From the NCBI GenBank assembly GCA_013398275.1, contig VZSE01014389.1, forward strand, positions 1,424,694 to 1,488,693: 64,000 bases of DNA, written 5' to 3'. Positions within the stretch are counted from its first letter, which is position 1; the number at the start of each line of letters is the position of its first letter. Under the pieces are notes generated by a model, which saw only the letters and a program-made list of their open reading frames with translations, was not told where the DNA came from and did no database searches. Shown here one piece after another: positions 1 to 12,941 of the stretch. The DNA comes from Promerops cafer (taxonomy: Eukaryota > Chordata > Aves > Passeriformes > Nectariniidae). The position numbers were made by a program, and so were the translations under genes.

Positions 1-3000
1 CACATCTGCTTGACAGAAATGAATTGAGGGATACTACTCCACCACACATTTAAAATATTAAAAAGTGGAAAAAACACCATTTTTTAATACTGTGACCCCA
101 AGCCAGGAGCCCTCTCCCACAAAATACTTTCACAGTGAGAACTGAAGAAACAAGTTAAATTTTTAGCTGTTTTGTCACTGAAACTAAAAGATGCGTTTCT
201 TGACCTAAAGGTGCCAAAAGAAGGTGCTTCATTAGTCTTTTGTAGCTGAAGACAACCCTATAGGCCACAATGCAGACTACCCATAGGTTGACACTGATAT
301 AAAAAAGAATGTAAAATCAGATTTTTTGATTGATCTTCCAGTGGGCACTTAAACACTGGGTTTAGCACTGGTGTATATTTAAGGAATTACGCCAGATATG
401 AACCTGTCCCAATTTTTACCTCTGCAAAATCTGTAATTCTTTTGGAAGAATATCTTCTCATATGTAACAAGCTGAACTCCCAGCATGAGTCCAGAACACA
501 AATCTGGCTTTGAAGACAACTGTTTCATCATGACTTTTGCAGGTAGCAAGAGGCAATCAAGACTGGAAAAAGTTATTTAAGTTTCTTAACTGAAGACACT
601 CCTCACTTATTGTATTCCTTTACAGCTTAAACTTTCCATAGTTGCTTTGTCTCTGCTCAAGGTAACTACGGTTTGAGAGCAAAGTCTGTTCTGACATTTT
701 GCAGTTTGGGAAAGAAATCCAGGACAGTATGCACTTCTGCTAGTGTCAAAGAGGAAGCGGTGATATGAATATAAAGGGAGATAGGAATGGAGGTACTGGA
801 ATGAGCTGGGAGCATTGCACCCAAAAGCCAAAAACAACCATGTGTTTTTATCTCCGGTGTTACAGATAGCATATGCCAGCAAAGTGTTGTCATTGCTAGT
901 CACAGGTCACATACTGCCAAAGGAGTGTGATGGTGAAAGAAAAGCAAAGGCCCATCTGCAGAGCCAGAAGCTAAGACAGAGCACTCATAGCTTTCTTTGT
1001 GGGTAATTTACACACTAAGCATGCTTAGAGACCCAGTCAGATGGACATCTGTTGACACTTGTAGTTTTTATTCTGTCTCCTGTGTCATCATAGTCAGTCA
1101 CCAATTTAGCATTTCCAAGTGATATTGTTGCATCAAAGTTAAGCCTGGGGTTGCCCTGTGGCCAGCTCTGTTCATCTCTAGAGTACAGGAAAGGCCAGCC
1201 CTACTTCTCCACAATGTTATTGCAAATTGATACCAGCATGGGTCTGAGCTTGCTATTACAAGTGACTTTGAGTTTAATCTGTTAATTTGTTCTCTTGAAA
1301 GGGTCACCAACAGGCCACAGTATTTAATATAATTTTATCTGATTTGATTTTATTGTTACTGCATTTAAAGCCTCAAAAAACATGCATTTCTTTGTCTGTG
1401 GTGTAGTTTTTCTGTCCTTGAATTCCAGTGATCCTTTGTGATATCCAAGCACTCTTAAGCATTAAGATGAGCTAATATGAAAATCATACTAACTGCTTCT
1501 CAGTGCTCATGCAAACCAAAGAGAATAGAAGTGAAACACAGATTTAGTGGCTGGATGTCATAAGGCCCTGATTTACCTTCCAATTACCAAAACAGAAAAT
1601 TGCAGTTGCTGGGAATGAAAAGCGTGTGGACCTTGACAGCATGTGCACAATGCTGTTTATAGACAACAGCCTCATAATAGCTGACCTTAAGGAACTCTGC
1701 TGGGTCTGTAGCTTTGCTTCTCTCCTAATGCTTCCTGTAAACAACAGCAGCTGACAAATCCAATGCAAAAGAGAGGGAGGAGGAAAAGTATAACTTCATT
1801 TAAAAAACAAATCCAAAGATGGTCAAAGAAATTTAATCTGTTAAATAATTGTGTAGGCACTCTCTACACCCATCTCCCACTGACTTCAACCTCTTCTGTG
1901 GTGAGCAGGCACTGTTGATATGAACAAAATGACCTGTGAGATGTATTCTCCTCTGACTCAGCAAACTGAACTGTAGCAACTAATCACCATTCAGCTCGTG
2001 TTAAATAGAGTTTCTTATTTAATTTTGGTACAGATTTCAGGGTTTTCTGAGTGACATGTCTGGCAAATTAGCAGCTAAAATATAGCTTCTGTATATCATC
2101 AGCAAAGTATCTACACTATCAGCAGCTAGTCAATTTTCAGAAAGCTAGCCTGAGGCAGGAAAAGACAGCTATTTCTGTGGGGTTTAGATTCCTGCCAGAT
2201 TCTCTAAGCTTGCCCTGCTTTCACCTCCTGCCCAGCTCTCTGCCACAGACCTGCCTCCCTAGTTCCTAGGTAGCACCTTTATTGCCACATGCCATCTGCC
2301 CTGCCATAGCTATGGCTCTGATACTTCATAATTCACTGCTCACACATTGCCTTGCCCAGGCCAAAACCTTTTTTACAGCTACAGACAGATTTTGCTCTCT
2401 TATTTGATTTTGTCTGGCTGTTGCTTCATCCAAGTACTTGCAACACATTGTTTTATGCTACATTTATTTTCCCACTTAACATTACTGCTTATCAACCCTG
2501 TATGAGCTGAAGGAGTGATACTAGCATTGCCAACAAGACAATTCCATGATGGATTCATGTCCATGAACATGAAGTGGTATTTTATTACCCAAGGTCAGTC
2601 TGAGCAGTCTCTATGGGGATCTGTCTTTTCCATTTGGAGCTATGACTGCAGGTGCCAATATTTCATTCAGCTAGATTTCTTGCATAATGAATGAGCATGC
2701 CAGTGCTGTCCCTTTTCATAGGATATGTCATGGTTTGTAATGTCAGCTGTCAAGTACTTAGGGTCAACATTAACCACAATGGGCACAATACAAAAACAAA
2801 CCAAAAAGTTCATCCCCAAAGCACTTATATTTGTTCTCTTACTAATGAGTTTCCAAATCTCACTGCTGTTAGAGGTGTAGTGTAATACTGAGAGCCAAGT
2901 GTAAGAGTGCTTGTAGGGATGTCTGACAGATGATGAAGTCTGACTAAGACAACAAGATGGGAAGGCACTCAACCCCTGTGCTCTGTTTTCATAGAATTAG

Positions 3001-5261
3001 GGAAATGTCTGTCTCCAAGACAGGCAAAGCCAACTTTTATATGTTCAGCATTTTAAAGGTTTGAATTTTGATAATGGCTTGTTTTGTGCTGCACTGTGGA
3101 AAAAAAGATAGCCACTATGTCTACCAGTGTCTCCTGAAACTAAATCATTAGCTGATATTAAAAAATGTTCAACATTCATGTTACCTTGTATTTGAAAGGG
3201 ATGCATTTGTTAACTCAGTAGTTGATCAAGCCATGGAAAATGTCTGCTAAATCATTATGTCTTTTGATCTTCATGTTTGCTAGGATAGTAGGAGTAAAAA
3301 CATATTTTAGCATATTTAATCCATTTTGCTGTCATAACATTTTTGCTCATTCTAGTAACAGCAAAGGAACTCTAGAAAGGCAGTGACCTGGGAAATTTAT
3401 AGTTAGCATTTTGTGACCTTTATTTCAACAGCATTGCAAAATGAAGATTAAAGAAATAATTAGACACTGGAATTAAATGTAACTTTCAAATGTTCTTGAA
3501 ACCTAAAATAGCAGCTAAGAAAAGCAATATTGAAGTTTGGGATTACAAGTTATTTAATGGAAGACAATTACTTTCTCCATCAGAAAAATCACCCCCCTGT
3601 GGTGCTCTGATCAAGAACTGCTTTCTTCTTCTTTGTTAGCAGCAGTAAGAATATCTTCTTGCCTGGTAAGAGAAGTGGTTCTAATCTCTATTGTAGTGAT
3701 TGTCTTTTCATGAGTAGGAGGGTTCACAGATCACTAAACTACATAAATATACTCCTGCTGCTGCTGCTGATTTTCCTGTGGGGCCTATCTTCAGCCTGCT
3801 TACTTATATGAGATATAGTACTGTCCTGCTGTACAGAAATGTGAGGGTAATTTGGGGTGATCAGGCAGTACAGTGATGGAGAAGCCCTATGGAGATACCC
3901 AATGTTTTGGGATGCAAAGTAGATTCTACTGGAGAAGCTTCATGTTGGAGTCCCTTTTGCCTTGCATCTCATGCAGTTAGTTTCCCCAGAATGCTAAATG
4001 CATGCAAATTACTGCAATCTTGATTTGCCAGCATTTTGCATCTCCTTTTCACCAGTTGCCAACAAACTGATAAAACCAAGTTGAAAACTGTTTAACATTC
4101 AGAACACTACCACAAGTATGAAGGAACAAACAGCACTGGACTTGAAAGATTCTCCGGAACAAAATTTTTTGATTGACAGTGCTTTACTCTTTGTGGAGAA
4201 GTCAGAATTGTCTTTTTCAAGTTAATTATATGTTCCTAAGGAAAGCTATTTCAGTTAGAACATGGTTTTCAGGAGTAATATTCTCAACAATTTCTCTCCA
4301 TCTCTTGTGCTACTTTTATAGTAGCATTAAATATCTCCTGTTGAAGCCCATAATACTTCAGCAGCTGCTCACTTTGAAATGAAAAAAATCCCTACTGACT
4401 TGGAATGGCATAAACATATTTAAAGACTTTTTATTTATAAAAAAAGACTGAAAGACCTCTGTTTGTCTCATTCTTCTCAAGTAGTGCTAGCCAAAAATAT
4501 TTCAATGCAATGCTTTTCAGTCAGAGAACGCTATTCCAAGGAAATTACACCATTTAGTGGAATTGCATTCATTAGTGTCAAACTCATAGGAGAAACCAGC
4601 AACAATCACGATACACACACAGAACACATTCCACACAACAGCTTGCTTCAAACTGTGTAGCCACTTGATAGTTGTAAAAAACTGGGCCAGATCATGCATC
4701 TGGATAAAGCATTACTACATGTGACAGCCTGGATGGTAGGTGATTGATTAGCTGCCTGGGAACCAAAGTGTCCAGGTGAAGTTCATAGTATTCTGCTCAA
4801 GAAGGAAAGAAAGAAGGAGGGAGGAAAGAGAAGCCCTCAATAAAACTCACTAAGTGATATGACTGACTCATTGTTTGAAAAGCCAGGTGGGGGAAAATTC
4901 AAGCCCACATTGAGACACCCACATTTGGACACATAAAATTTAAATGCTCAGGTATGAGATAAATGTATAGGTTTTCACTGAAGTCAGCAGAGATCTAATT
5001 CTCCATACTTTTGCACCCATAGAGGTGCCTGTTGACACCTGAGATGCTCTAAGATATTCAAGACCATGGGTATGATAAATTTGATATAGGACCTACAGAA
5101 CACTTGCACCCTGGTGGAACAGCTTGAGGCCATGCATTTTTGATGAGCATTGCCATCAGTAGTTTTCAGTCAATACATGCAATGGAATTCTCAGAATCTG
5201 GCATTTATTCAAATGTATATAGCTGCTCCAAGATAAGCTGAACAACTCTCTAGAGTTGTGC

Positions 5262-5330
5262 TTGGTTGGTTGGTTGGTTGGTTGGTTGGTTGGTTGGTTG
5301 GTTGGTTGGTTGGTTTGTTTGTTGGTTTTT
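5262..5330 (+). repeat. (TTGG)n microsatellite
   Basis: About fifteen tandem TTGG/GGTT units end in TTTG variants and a T-run. Likely length-polymorphic. Confidence 0.95.
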
Positions 5331-7539
5331 TAAGAATGAAACTGTAGTGACAAAGTGAGCCAATACTTCTGTTTAGTAATACTGCTACTTTACAAAAATA
5401 CTGAGTAGATGGTCGATACCTTAGCCTCCCTGTGGGAACTAGGTGAGATCAGAGCTTTGCTGGTTCTTCCTACCTGCCTGCTTAGGCAACAAAGGATTGA
5501 GTAAAATCATTGTCTGTACCACACAGGTTTGACAGAACACTGTAACTTCATTCAAATCAGAGCAGGCAGTTTCAATCTATCAGATCTGTCAGTAAAATAC
5601 TGCCATTATTTCCAGGACTTCTAGACATGCAGTGGAAAGGAGCATCATCATGAGCTTATCTTGAAGCACCCAAGACAAGAGGTTTTGCTTGCATGGTCAT
5701 ATTTTCCCAAGGCTATTTAAAGTAGCACTGAGATGACTGAATTACAAAGACATTTGTGGGCTAAGGAGAAAATAATGCCAAAACATACTAAAGTACTAGC
5801 ATAGGGTTTTACAGGAATGTGAAATTGCTGTGAAGAGGTTTCCATGTTTATACAGTAAATTGAAGTACAGTCCAAGAATGATGTGGAAAAAACCCTTTAT
5901 TCTGCCTTTATGAATTATTAATTTTAACTGGGCCAGAAAGTGACTCAGTGGAGAAGGGGAACCAGGAGAACCATGTGCTTCACTGCGTAGGAAGGGAATA
6001 GGATGAACAGTTTGCAGCAGTGATATTGATTCCTGGCCTCCCCATCCTGCTGGTATTTCCTCTTCCCTCAGCATATTTCTCAAATCTTTAATATATATTC
6101 TTCAGTGTAAGAAAATATTAGAAATCCCTCTCCTCAATTTTTAGGGAAGTTATATTTGGGAAGTATAACTGGGAAAGATATTATAAGTCAGTAAGTTTCA
6201 ATATGACCTGACCAAAATTTAGACACATTTGAAAACTCTGGTCTGAAAACACTACCTGTTGGGGAAAAATTATTCCGTTTTTAAATTAAAGCATGCTTCT
6301 CTCTTCTTTAGAAGGGAAAAATGCAATGAGGAGATAACTCTCCAGTATTATCTAAACAGGGGTATACAAGAGCCAGTGGAGACCACTTCAAAAAGGTTAT
6401 AAAAACAACTTTAAGAGGACTGGGAAAGAGCAAGGATAAACCAGAAAATAAAGGAAAACTATTTCTAGGCAACACAACCTTACAGTTTACTAGAGCAAGT
6501 AATGTTTGTAAAAAGAATAGAAGCTCTCTTGGACATACACTGACTCCAAGAAAGACACTTCTGTCGTAACACAGAAAGTCTTGCAGACCACAGCTACATT
6601 TTGCTCATAGGTGCTAAATGGCTCCAAAATAAAGGAGAAAGTGTCACAAACAAAGGCATGGCAAAAATTACTTGCTATGTTCTTCAGACTTGTATTGTTC
6701 TGAAATGGGTGGAGTTCCTAACTTGGTGGCACATTTACTTAGGAAGAAAGCAAAGTAACTGCTTTAACTGAACACTGAAATCTGATAGTACGATGTAGAC
6801 TGTTAACTTCCAAATAGTGAGGTGCTGCAGCATAAAACATCACTTGAAGCTCTATTTAGAATTAAAAATCTCTTAGCTCTGTGTCTTCCAGTTCAGTCCA
6901 CATATAACACAAAAGGAACAGCTTTAGCTTCCAAGAGGAACTGTCTGACATAATTGTAATTCAGCATGTGTCTACTGCCAACATCTGAGGCAATGCCAGA
7001 CATAGTCACCTTAGCAGACTGGCAAAGAACAACCAGGAGTGCAGCTTCCTGATTTGGGGGAAGTCCAGCAATGTTGGGGAACAGTATAATTAAAATTAGA
7101 ATCAGCAACAAATTAAATTCTGATCAGTAAAGACTATCCCTTTTCCGCACATGTTACATCAGACTGTCCCTGATAATAAGTCTCCTTTTCCACAAAAATA
7201 ACTCTGTTCTCTTTTCCTCAGCAGAATTCTGCTCCCATCCACACAGAGAAGTCTAAACCCAGATATAACGCTTGGACAGTTTGTACCCTTGTGAGATCTG
7301 CTGCATTTTATACAAATTAAGCATTGTCCTTGCTACTCTGGAACACGATGAACTTCTTTTCCTATCCTGTTTCCTTTGTAGAGAGAGCACTAAGCATTTA
7401 ATTGTCACCTCTAGGAAGGACAAATGGTTTAAGTGATGAGTTTCTGCAAAATGTAGCAAAGCCTGAAGAAAATTAAATCTGTAATCATTCATCCGAGCTC
7501 ACTATAAAACAAACAAACAAAACCAATGACCTAACAAGA

Positions 7540-7554
7540 ACACACACACACACA
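7540..7554 (+). repeat. Short (AC)n microsatellite
   Basis: Seven AC units in an A/C-rich stretch that also has AAAC repeats at about 7507-7522. Confidence 0.85.
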
Positions 7555-8052
7555 AAAAGTCAAATTCCCGCAATAAATATACAACAGTCTTGTGTGGTTT
7601 GATAACCCAATGGCTCCCTCTGCAGGGTGACACATCTCATCTGGATATAAAATGGTCCTGCTCTGTAACTGATCTATACAATAAACTGTTTCCAGTGGAA
7701 GCTGACATATTCCCAGGATCAGTGAATCCCCTGTGTTCAGATGCAACTGTGTGTTATGTACAGAATAAATGTATCATATATTAGATTTAAAGTACATGCT
7801 GTCTCACTTGAATATCATTCTCTCAAAAATTTTATATGTAGCAGTTCAGTTCCCTTTCCCACTGCTAAATCCAAGACGTTCTTAAAAACTTCCTTGCAAT
7901 AAGGCAGAGATATCAAATGTGTCCCCCTTTATTTAGAAGAGTACACATCTGAGCCCTCCTTTTGTAATAGGACACAATTTTGATGATAAAAAATGTAAAA
8001 AATAATTTAAGACATTCCCCCAAAACAAGAATATACAAGGGACATCACTCAG

Positions 8053-8070
8053 GAAAAAAAAAAAAAAAAN
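8053..8070 (+). repeat. A homopolymer ending in an undetermined base
   Basis: A run of A ends at an N (8070). Unlike the Ns at 11346 and 60210, no duplicated flank is visible here, so this is more likely a sequencing stop at the homopolymer. Confidence 0.85.
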
Positions 8071-8100
8071 TGTGAAGGGATGTTTTTCAGATAGAGAAAT

Positions 8101-8160
8101 GGAAGCCAGACAAGTTGTCTTGCCAAGGACTGCACAGAGAGTTACAGGCAGAGCAATTTG
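8101..8160 (+). repeat. Possible ancient MIR/L2-like remnant
   Basis: The pattern GAAATGGAAGCCAGACAAGT, TGTCTTGCCAAGGACTGCAC, then AGAGAGTTACAGGCAGAGCA recalls the well-known 3' region of ancient amniote SINE/L2 elements (AGAAACTGAGG...TTGCCCAAGG...CAGAGC). Recognition is by pattern only. Confidence 0.35.
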
Positions 8161-8419
8161 AGCACCTATCACCTCTCTCCAGACAGCACTGTTTTCCCAA
8201 AGATCCATGCAGCCTTATTTCAAGCATTTGTACTGCATTCACGGGCTAACTGGTGCACCACAGACTTTGAAGTCAGGAAGTGTGGTAGACTACAAGGATA
8301 CAAGCTGACAACTTTTGAAACATTCTCTTACATATCTTTATGGGTCAGGACACAGCAGAATACTGGGTACTATTTTATTGAAACCTTTTCTTTGTAATTC
8401 TTAGACCCTGGGAATCACT

Positions 8420-8442
8420 CAAAAAAAAAAAAAAAAAAAAAA
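8420..8442 (+). repeat. A homopolymer
   Basis: An A-run of about 22 nt. No retroelement body was recognised immediately upstream. Confidence 0.85.
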
Positions 8443-10856
8443 GCTTTCTTAGACTGAAAATGTCATAAAAATTGACAATAAAAATCCAGATACAGAAAGA
8501 AAGGCATGGTTATCAAACTTTCTGATATTTAACATATACAGCTTAATTTATCTTGCTGTTCATTATTGTTCAGAGAGTCTTCCTTTCAGGAAAGAGAATG
8601 AAATCTTGAAATCGGAGGACAGAGTTGCACAAACACTCCAGAAAGGAGATATGGTCAATCCAAAATGAAATTGCAAAATCCCGAAAATTTCAAATGGAGC
8701 AACTTCAACCAAACGTACTGAGACGTAGTTGGGTGTAGGGAAATAGAGCAAAACTTGCCAAAATTATTCCCTTTCAAATCCTTAAAATCAGGAAAGAAAT
8801 GTGAACAAAAAGACCGAGAAGGAACTGAAGATATTAAATTTCAGAAAAACGAAAATAAAAATACCTGACATGACGTGAAAACAAGAAAAACCCAATTGAT
8901 CCTCATTAATTCATAAGATTTCGTTCCTTTTCTTGCCTTATGTCAAGTCTGGTCCTAATAACGTTTCGTCTCATTTTCACTACGAATTAATTTAGTTTCT
9001 TCTTCAGATTTAATGTGTTACAAGTTTTTCTTTAATACTGATCTGTTCAGGGGAAAGCAAGAAAAGAGCATTCTTTATGTTTGAGCTGGATAAATGGAAT
9101 GCAGTGCCAGGTCAGAGCAGTAGGCAAGGCAGCCTTGGACATCAGGGAAGTGGAACTCAAAGGCTGCATCACTTGCCGGTGGCAGAAGAAATCGGAGATC
9201 AGCTGTGCGCTTCTCCTTCCTGCTTTTCATCCCGCTTTTGCTGCCACAGAGGGAGGGACGGGGGAATGCGCAGGTACCAGGCTAACCCCAACGGGGCACC
9301 TACTGCCAACCCTAAAGTAGCAGCTGGAACAGGCATTCCCATCCTCTGGGACAGTTCCAGCCTCACTCTCCTCCTTTTTTCCTTCATGAGAAACAACAAT
9401 GCTCCTTAACTGTGGTGATACAGACTGACAAAAGAAACACCTGACTGCAGATATTTTCAAACTGAGATGTTTGCATCAAATTGCGTCAAATATGAGGTTG
9501 TGAAATCTTCCACCATCATAGCCAGATTTTTCTCATCTCTTACCTCTAGATATTAGACAGTCAAATTCTTTATATAAGCCAAGGATAAATGTATTCTTAA
9601 AAGCTGCTCTTTCTGGGTGGTTTAGCACAGTATAGTGGTTGCATATCCATTTCACTTAGCTGATGCAATATTCTAGCAGGAAACAGCAGCAGGAGACCAG
9701 TGTTATTCAAGGCATGGGCAAAAAGGGTATGCTCGTGAATACTGATCTCCTGACTGATATAATCACTGTGATTGAAAAAAAAGTCTTAATAGTATAAGGC
9801 CCAACTCTTCTGCATGAAGTTAGATACATTCAGCACAAATCTAGTTTCTTCTAGGAGCTGAAAAAGGAGGAAGGTCACATGGCTGTGGAGCAGATCTGTT
9901 GCCATCCTGCAGTTTCTTGCTTCTGTGGGATCCAGCACAGCAGCAGAAGCCTCAGCACTGCTAAGTCAGTGGGCACCGCTTCAGAATTCATGACTGCCTC
10001 AAAACACTGATTGAGAGGGGATCCCTTCCCCAGCATGACGGAGATGCTGAAATGCCTCCCAGCAGTCTTGACACACCAGGTGCTGGGAGGCAACAAGTAA
10101 GCTGAGGCTTCTGCATTTGCTATATTTAGCAAAATCATTATATGTATTTCTCTATTAATGCACAAAAGCAGCGAAATATCCTTAAGGGAAATTAATTGGC
10201 TCTGACGTTATCGTGGTACTCACCACACCCGTAATTTCCCTTTGCATGACAGGATCATGAATGTTCTTACCAACTAGTTTCTTTTAAATATTCATTAAAT
10301 ATATACCCCGCTTACCCTTCTTATCCTTCCATCCTTCCCCTTTTCTCCTTCCCCTATTTCTAAGTCTGCAGTTCTGTTACTCAATGAACAACTAATTGTT
10401 CAAATGCTAATTCTAACCATCATCCATTCCCTGTATTGGGAGAGAAAGGCCCAGCATCAGTCTTTCCATCTACACTGTAATAAATTTTCCTGTTGTGACA
10501 ACACCAGAATAGACCAAAGACAGACTTTCAATTTTTAAAAAATATGACAAAACTGTGAATAACTTGATGCTACACAAAGACTGACAGTTACAACACTTAA
10601 ATTTTGTAGCAGGGTGTGATTTTTGAAACAGTACAGAAAATAGTTATATTTTTAAAAGGAGCAAACAGGACTGCAGCACACTAACTTCACAGAACCACAC
10701 TTAGAAAGCCAGCAACAGGCTACAGGAAAAAGTTACCATCAACAGTTCAAAAAACTTAGTTTTAAGTTGTTAATTCAGCCTACAGCTCCAGGGACACTGA
10801 CACTTAAAAAGGCATTGCAGGTGCCACATTGCTGGCTCCACACTTTCTAATCTCTT

Positions 10857-10980
10857 AATGAAAATTCTTCATTTCATGAAAGGAAATGAAATCTCACTAT
10901 TTCAATGAGTATCATTTCACGAAATTTCAGTCATTCCATTCCATTCCATTCCATTGTTTCCGCTTCATTTCAGAATTTAA
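10857..10980. repeat. CATTTC/GAAATG repeat unit, left flank of satellite
   Basis: The unit contains TTCATTTCATGAAAGGAAATG, an imperfect palindrome, then GAAATCTCACTATTTCAATGAG, TCATTTCACGAAATTTCAG and four CATTC/ATTCC repeats (10930-10954). The same unit recurs on the right of the satellite at 11728 and 11935. Confidence 0.75.
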
Positions 10981-10982
10981 TT

Positions 10983-11720
10983 TTTTTCACACTAACCATT
11001 TTGCAAGCTTGGGGCTGTACCTGAGGTGCCCATATATGGCCCTAATCTGTAAGGTGTGAAGGCAGTAATGTTGTGCCCCTGACATAATCCTCTTGGCATG
11101 CATTTTCCAGCCCCAGTGTCCCTGGAGCTCTAGGCGCTTTTCCTCTCTTAACCTCAACTCTGGGCGTAACAGCATCTTTTTGCTGGGGCTGAGATTCTGA
11201 TCACCATGGGAGGTCCAGATTAGAAAGATGTAGGAGCAGCGAACTTGGTGCCCTGCCAGGATCGCCTTGGCATGCCTTTTGCAGCCCCAGTTTTCCTGGA
11301 GCTGTATGCTCTGCAGCTCTCTGAACCCTAACCCGAACCCTAGTGNGGCAGTAATGTTGTGCCCCTGACAGAATCCTCTTGGCATGCATTTTCCAGCCCC
11401 AGTGTCCCTGGAGCTCTAGGCGCTTTTCCTCTCTTAACCTCAACTCTGGGCGTAACAGCATCTTTTTGCTGGGGCTGAGATTCTGATCACCATGGGAGGT
11501 CCAGATTAGAAAGATGTAGGAGCAGCGAACTTGGTGCCCTGCCAGGATCGCCTTGGCATGCCTTTTGCAGCCCCAGTTTTCCTGGAGCTGTATGCTCTGC
11601 AGCTCTCTGAACCCTAACCCGAACCCTAGTGGCAACTTGGCACCGCTGCTGTGATCCCCATCACCGTGGCTGGCCCAGATTCCAAAAGAGTACAGTGAGC
11701 AATCTCAGTACCCTGCCGTG
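10983..11720. repeat. ~174-bp tandem satellite with telomere-like stretches
   Basis: Diverged tandem monomers about 174 bp long, recognisable by GGCATGC, TTGCAGCCCCAG/TTCCAGCCCCAG, CCTGGAGCT and GGGGCTGAGATTCTGATCAC followed by a GGTCCAGATTAGAAAGATG-like end. One monomer carries CCCTAACCCGAACCCTAG (near 11328), which resembles degenerate telomeric repeat. Because 174 is a multiple of three, a minus-strand frame stays open across monomers and yields a 58-residue repeat (WGCKRHAKAILAG versus WGWKMHAKRIMSG). This is most likely a by-product of the period. Monomer counts are inflated by the duplication at the N at 11346. Confidence 0.75.
11347..11631. repeat. 285-bp second copy after a single N (probable assembly duplication)
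   Basis: This block repeats 11061-11345, with one difference noticed (GACATAATCC versus GACAGAATCC), separated only by the N at 11346. As at 60210, it looks like overlapping contig ends that were not merged. Since it lies inside a tandem satellite, a collapsed array is the alternative. Confidence 0.8.
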
Positions 11721-12013
11721 ATGAAATTTCTTCATTTCATGAAAGGAAATGAAATCTCGCAATTTCCGTGAGTAGCACTTCACGAAGTTTTGGTTCATTT
11801 CACTGTACTTCATTCCATTCCATTTCAAAAAATTACCTTCTCCTAAGAATTTTCATTTTTTCAATTTCATTTTACTTCCTTATATTTCCTTTCTCTGTCT
11901 TTTCACTTCATTTGTTGATTTCTCACTGCATTTCCTTTCACAAAAGGAAATGAAATCTCGCTATTTCAATGAAAATTGTTTCATGAAGTTTTGGCTCATT
12001 TCACTGCACTTCA
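11720..12013. repeat. CATTTC/GAAATG repeat units, right flank of satellite
   Basis: Two further copies of the left-flank unit, at about 11720-11826 and 11935-12013. Both carry GGAAATGAAATCTCGC, then a CACGAAG/CATGAAG motif, TTTTGG and TCATTTCACTG. A pyrimidine-rich ATTTC stretch lies between them. Together with the left copy they bracket the satellite in direct orientation. Confidence 0.72.
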
Positions 12014-12671
12014 AAGAGAGTACACCTAAGATAAGAAATTTACCACAACTCTGTTTAGTTTTCATATATTGTTACATGATTTTCAGTGTGGTAAATATGT
12101 TGTACAACAACTAATAAGGAATCACATATTGTTGTTGTTAATTACTCAAATTTTACCATCATAAATCTGAACAGTGGGTAGTTTCTCTTCACAAACTCTC
12201 TACTTGATCTTTAGAAAGGCCAGCTGAACCACTGAAATACTATTGTTTTCTCAGGTTCTAGTACTTCCCTTCAAGCTGTACCCAACAAGCTATAATATCA
12301 GATCATGTCCTAGTTGGTAGGGAAAAAAATATTTCACTGAGAACAAAATTATATAAATAAGCTCCATTTAATTATTCACTGAAGGCTCAATATACAGAAA
12401 ACATTAAAATACCAAAAGTTCTGAATAGCAATCATAAAATATGCTTTAAGAAAATTCAGAGTAACGACATCCATCAACAATTTTAGCAGAAATTTCCGTA
12501 CTGTGACCAAAAGTGAACTACTTGGAGAGCTTCAGATGCTGAATCCCTTCAGTATTTCACAGCTTAAGAATGTGATTTCCTTTGGCAGCCCATAGACACT
12601 GCCACTGAAACCAGTCTCCAGCCTCAACAATCTAGTGGCTGAAATCCATCTCATTCTCATGTCTCTTCAGC

Positions 12672-12941
12672 TCATCCCTGCAATGGCTTTACTTGGATGA
12701 CATTTACTTTTGTCTCACTGTGTTTACTGCTGTCATCTATTTGCTCAGTGTCATCACTGGTGATAATAAAAATGACAGAGGAAGAGCTGAAAGTCACTTT
12801 CTTCTTTGGCCTGTCCCCTGCTTTCTGAGACATAACTATTGGTCGTATTGGTTTGTCACTCCCTGTTGCTGGTGTCTCTTTCATTGTCCTCTGGAATCTC
12901 ATCAGGCGAAAGCACAGGAGTTGCAAAAGGCAGCGCCGAAA
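12672..12941 (-). CDS. OPN3: OPN3 coding exon 4 (C-terminal tail)
   Basis: The exon is 270 nt and encodes residues 309-397 plus a TGA stop at 12674-12672. It starts [13 protein letters not shown] (helix 8 and likely palmitoylated cysteine region) after an acceptor ending TCTCTTGCAG. The cytoplasmic tail carries [16 protein letters not shown] and VIFIITSDD and ends VIQVKPLQG, strongly conserved features of vertebrate OPN3. The 3' UTR lies below 12672. A minus-strand ATTAAA at 12372-12367 is a possible but weak polyadenylation signal. Confidence 0.96.
   Translation of the reverse strand, partial: FRRCLLQLLCFRLMRFQRTMKETPATGSDKPIRPIVMSQKAGDRPKKKVTFSSSSVIFIITSDDTEQIDDSSKHSETKVNVIQVKPLQG

Larger units (their letters stand above)
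1..10856. other. No recognised gene
   Basis: AT-rich sequence with short random open frames on both strands and only the simple repeats listed. By synteny the 3' end of KMO (kynurenine 3-monooxygenase, plus strand) is expected to the left of OPN3. I could not identify any KMO exon here, so it may end outside the window or its small exons were missed. Confidence 0.6.

Noticed and set aside
10987..11635. Minus-strand open frames of 132 and 144 codons with repeating WGxKxHAK motifs
   Set aside because: They lie in a tandem satellite whose period is divisible by three and they cross a false duplication at the N; no start context or domain supports a protein.
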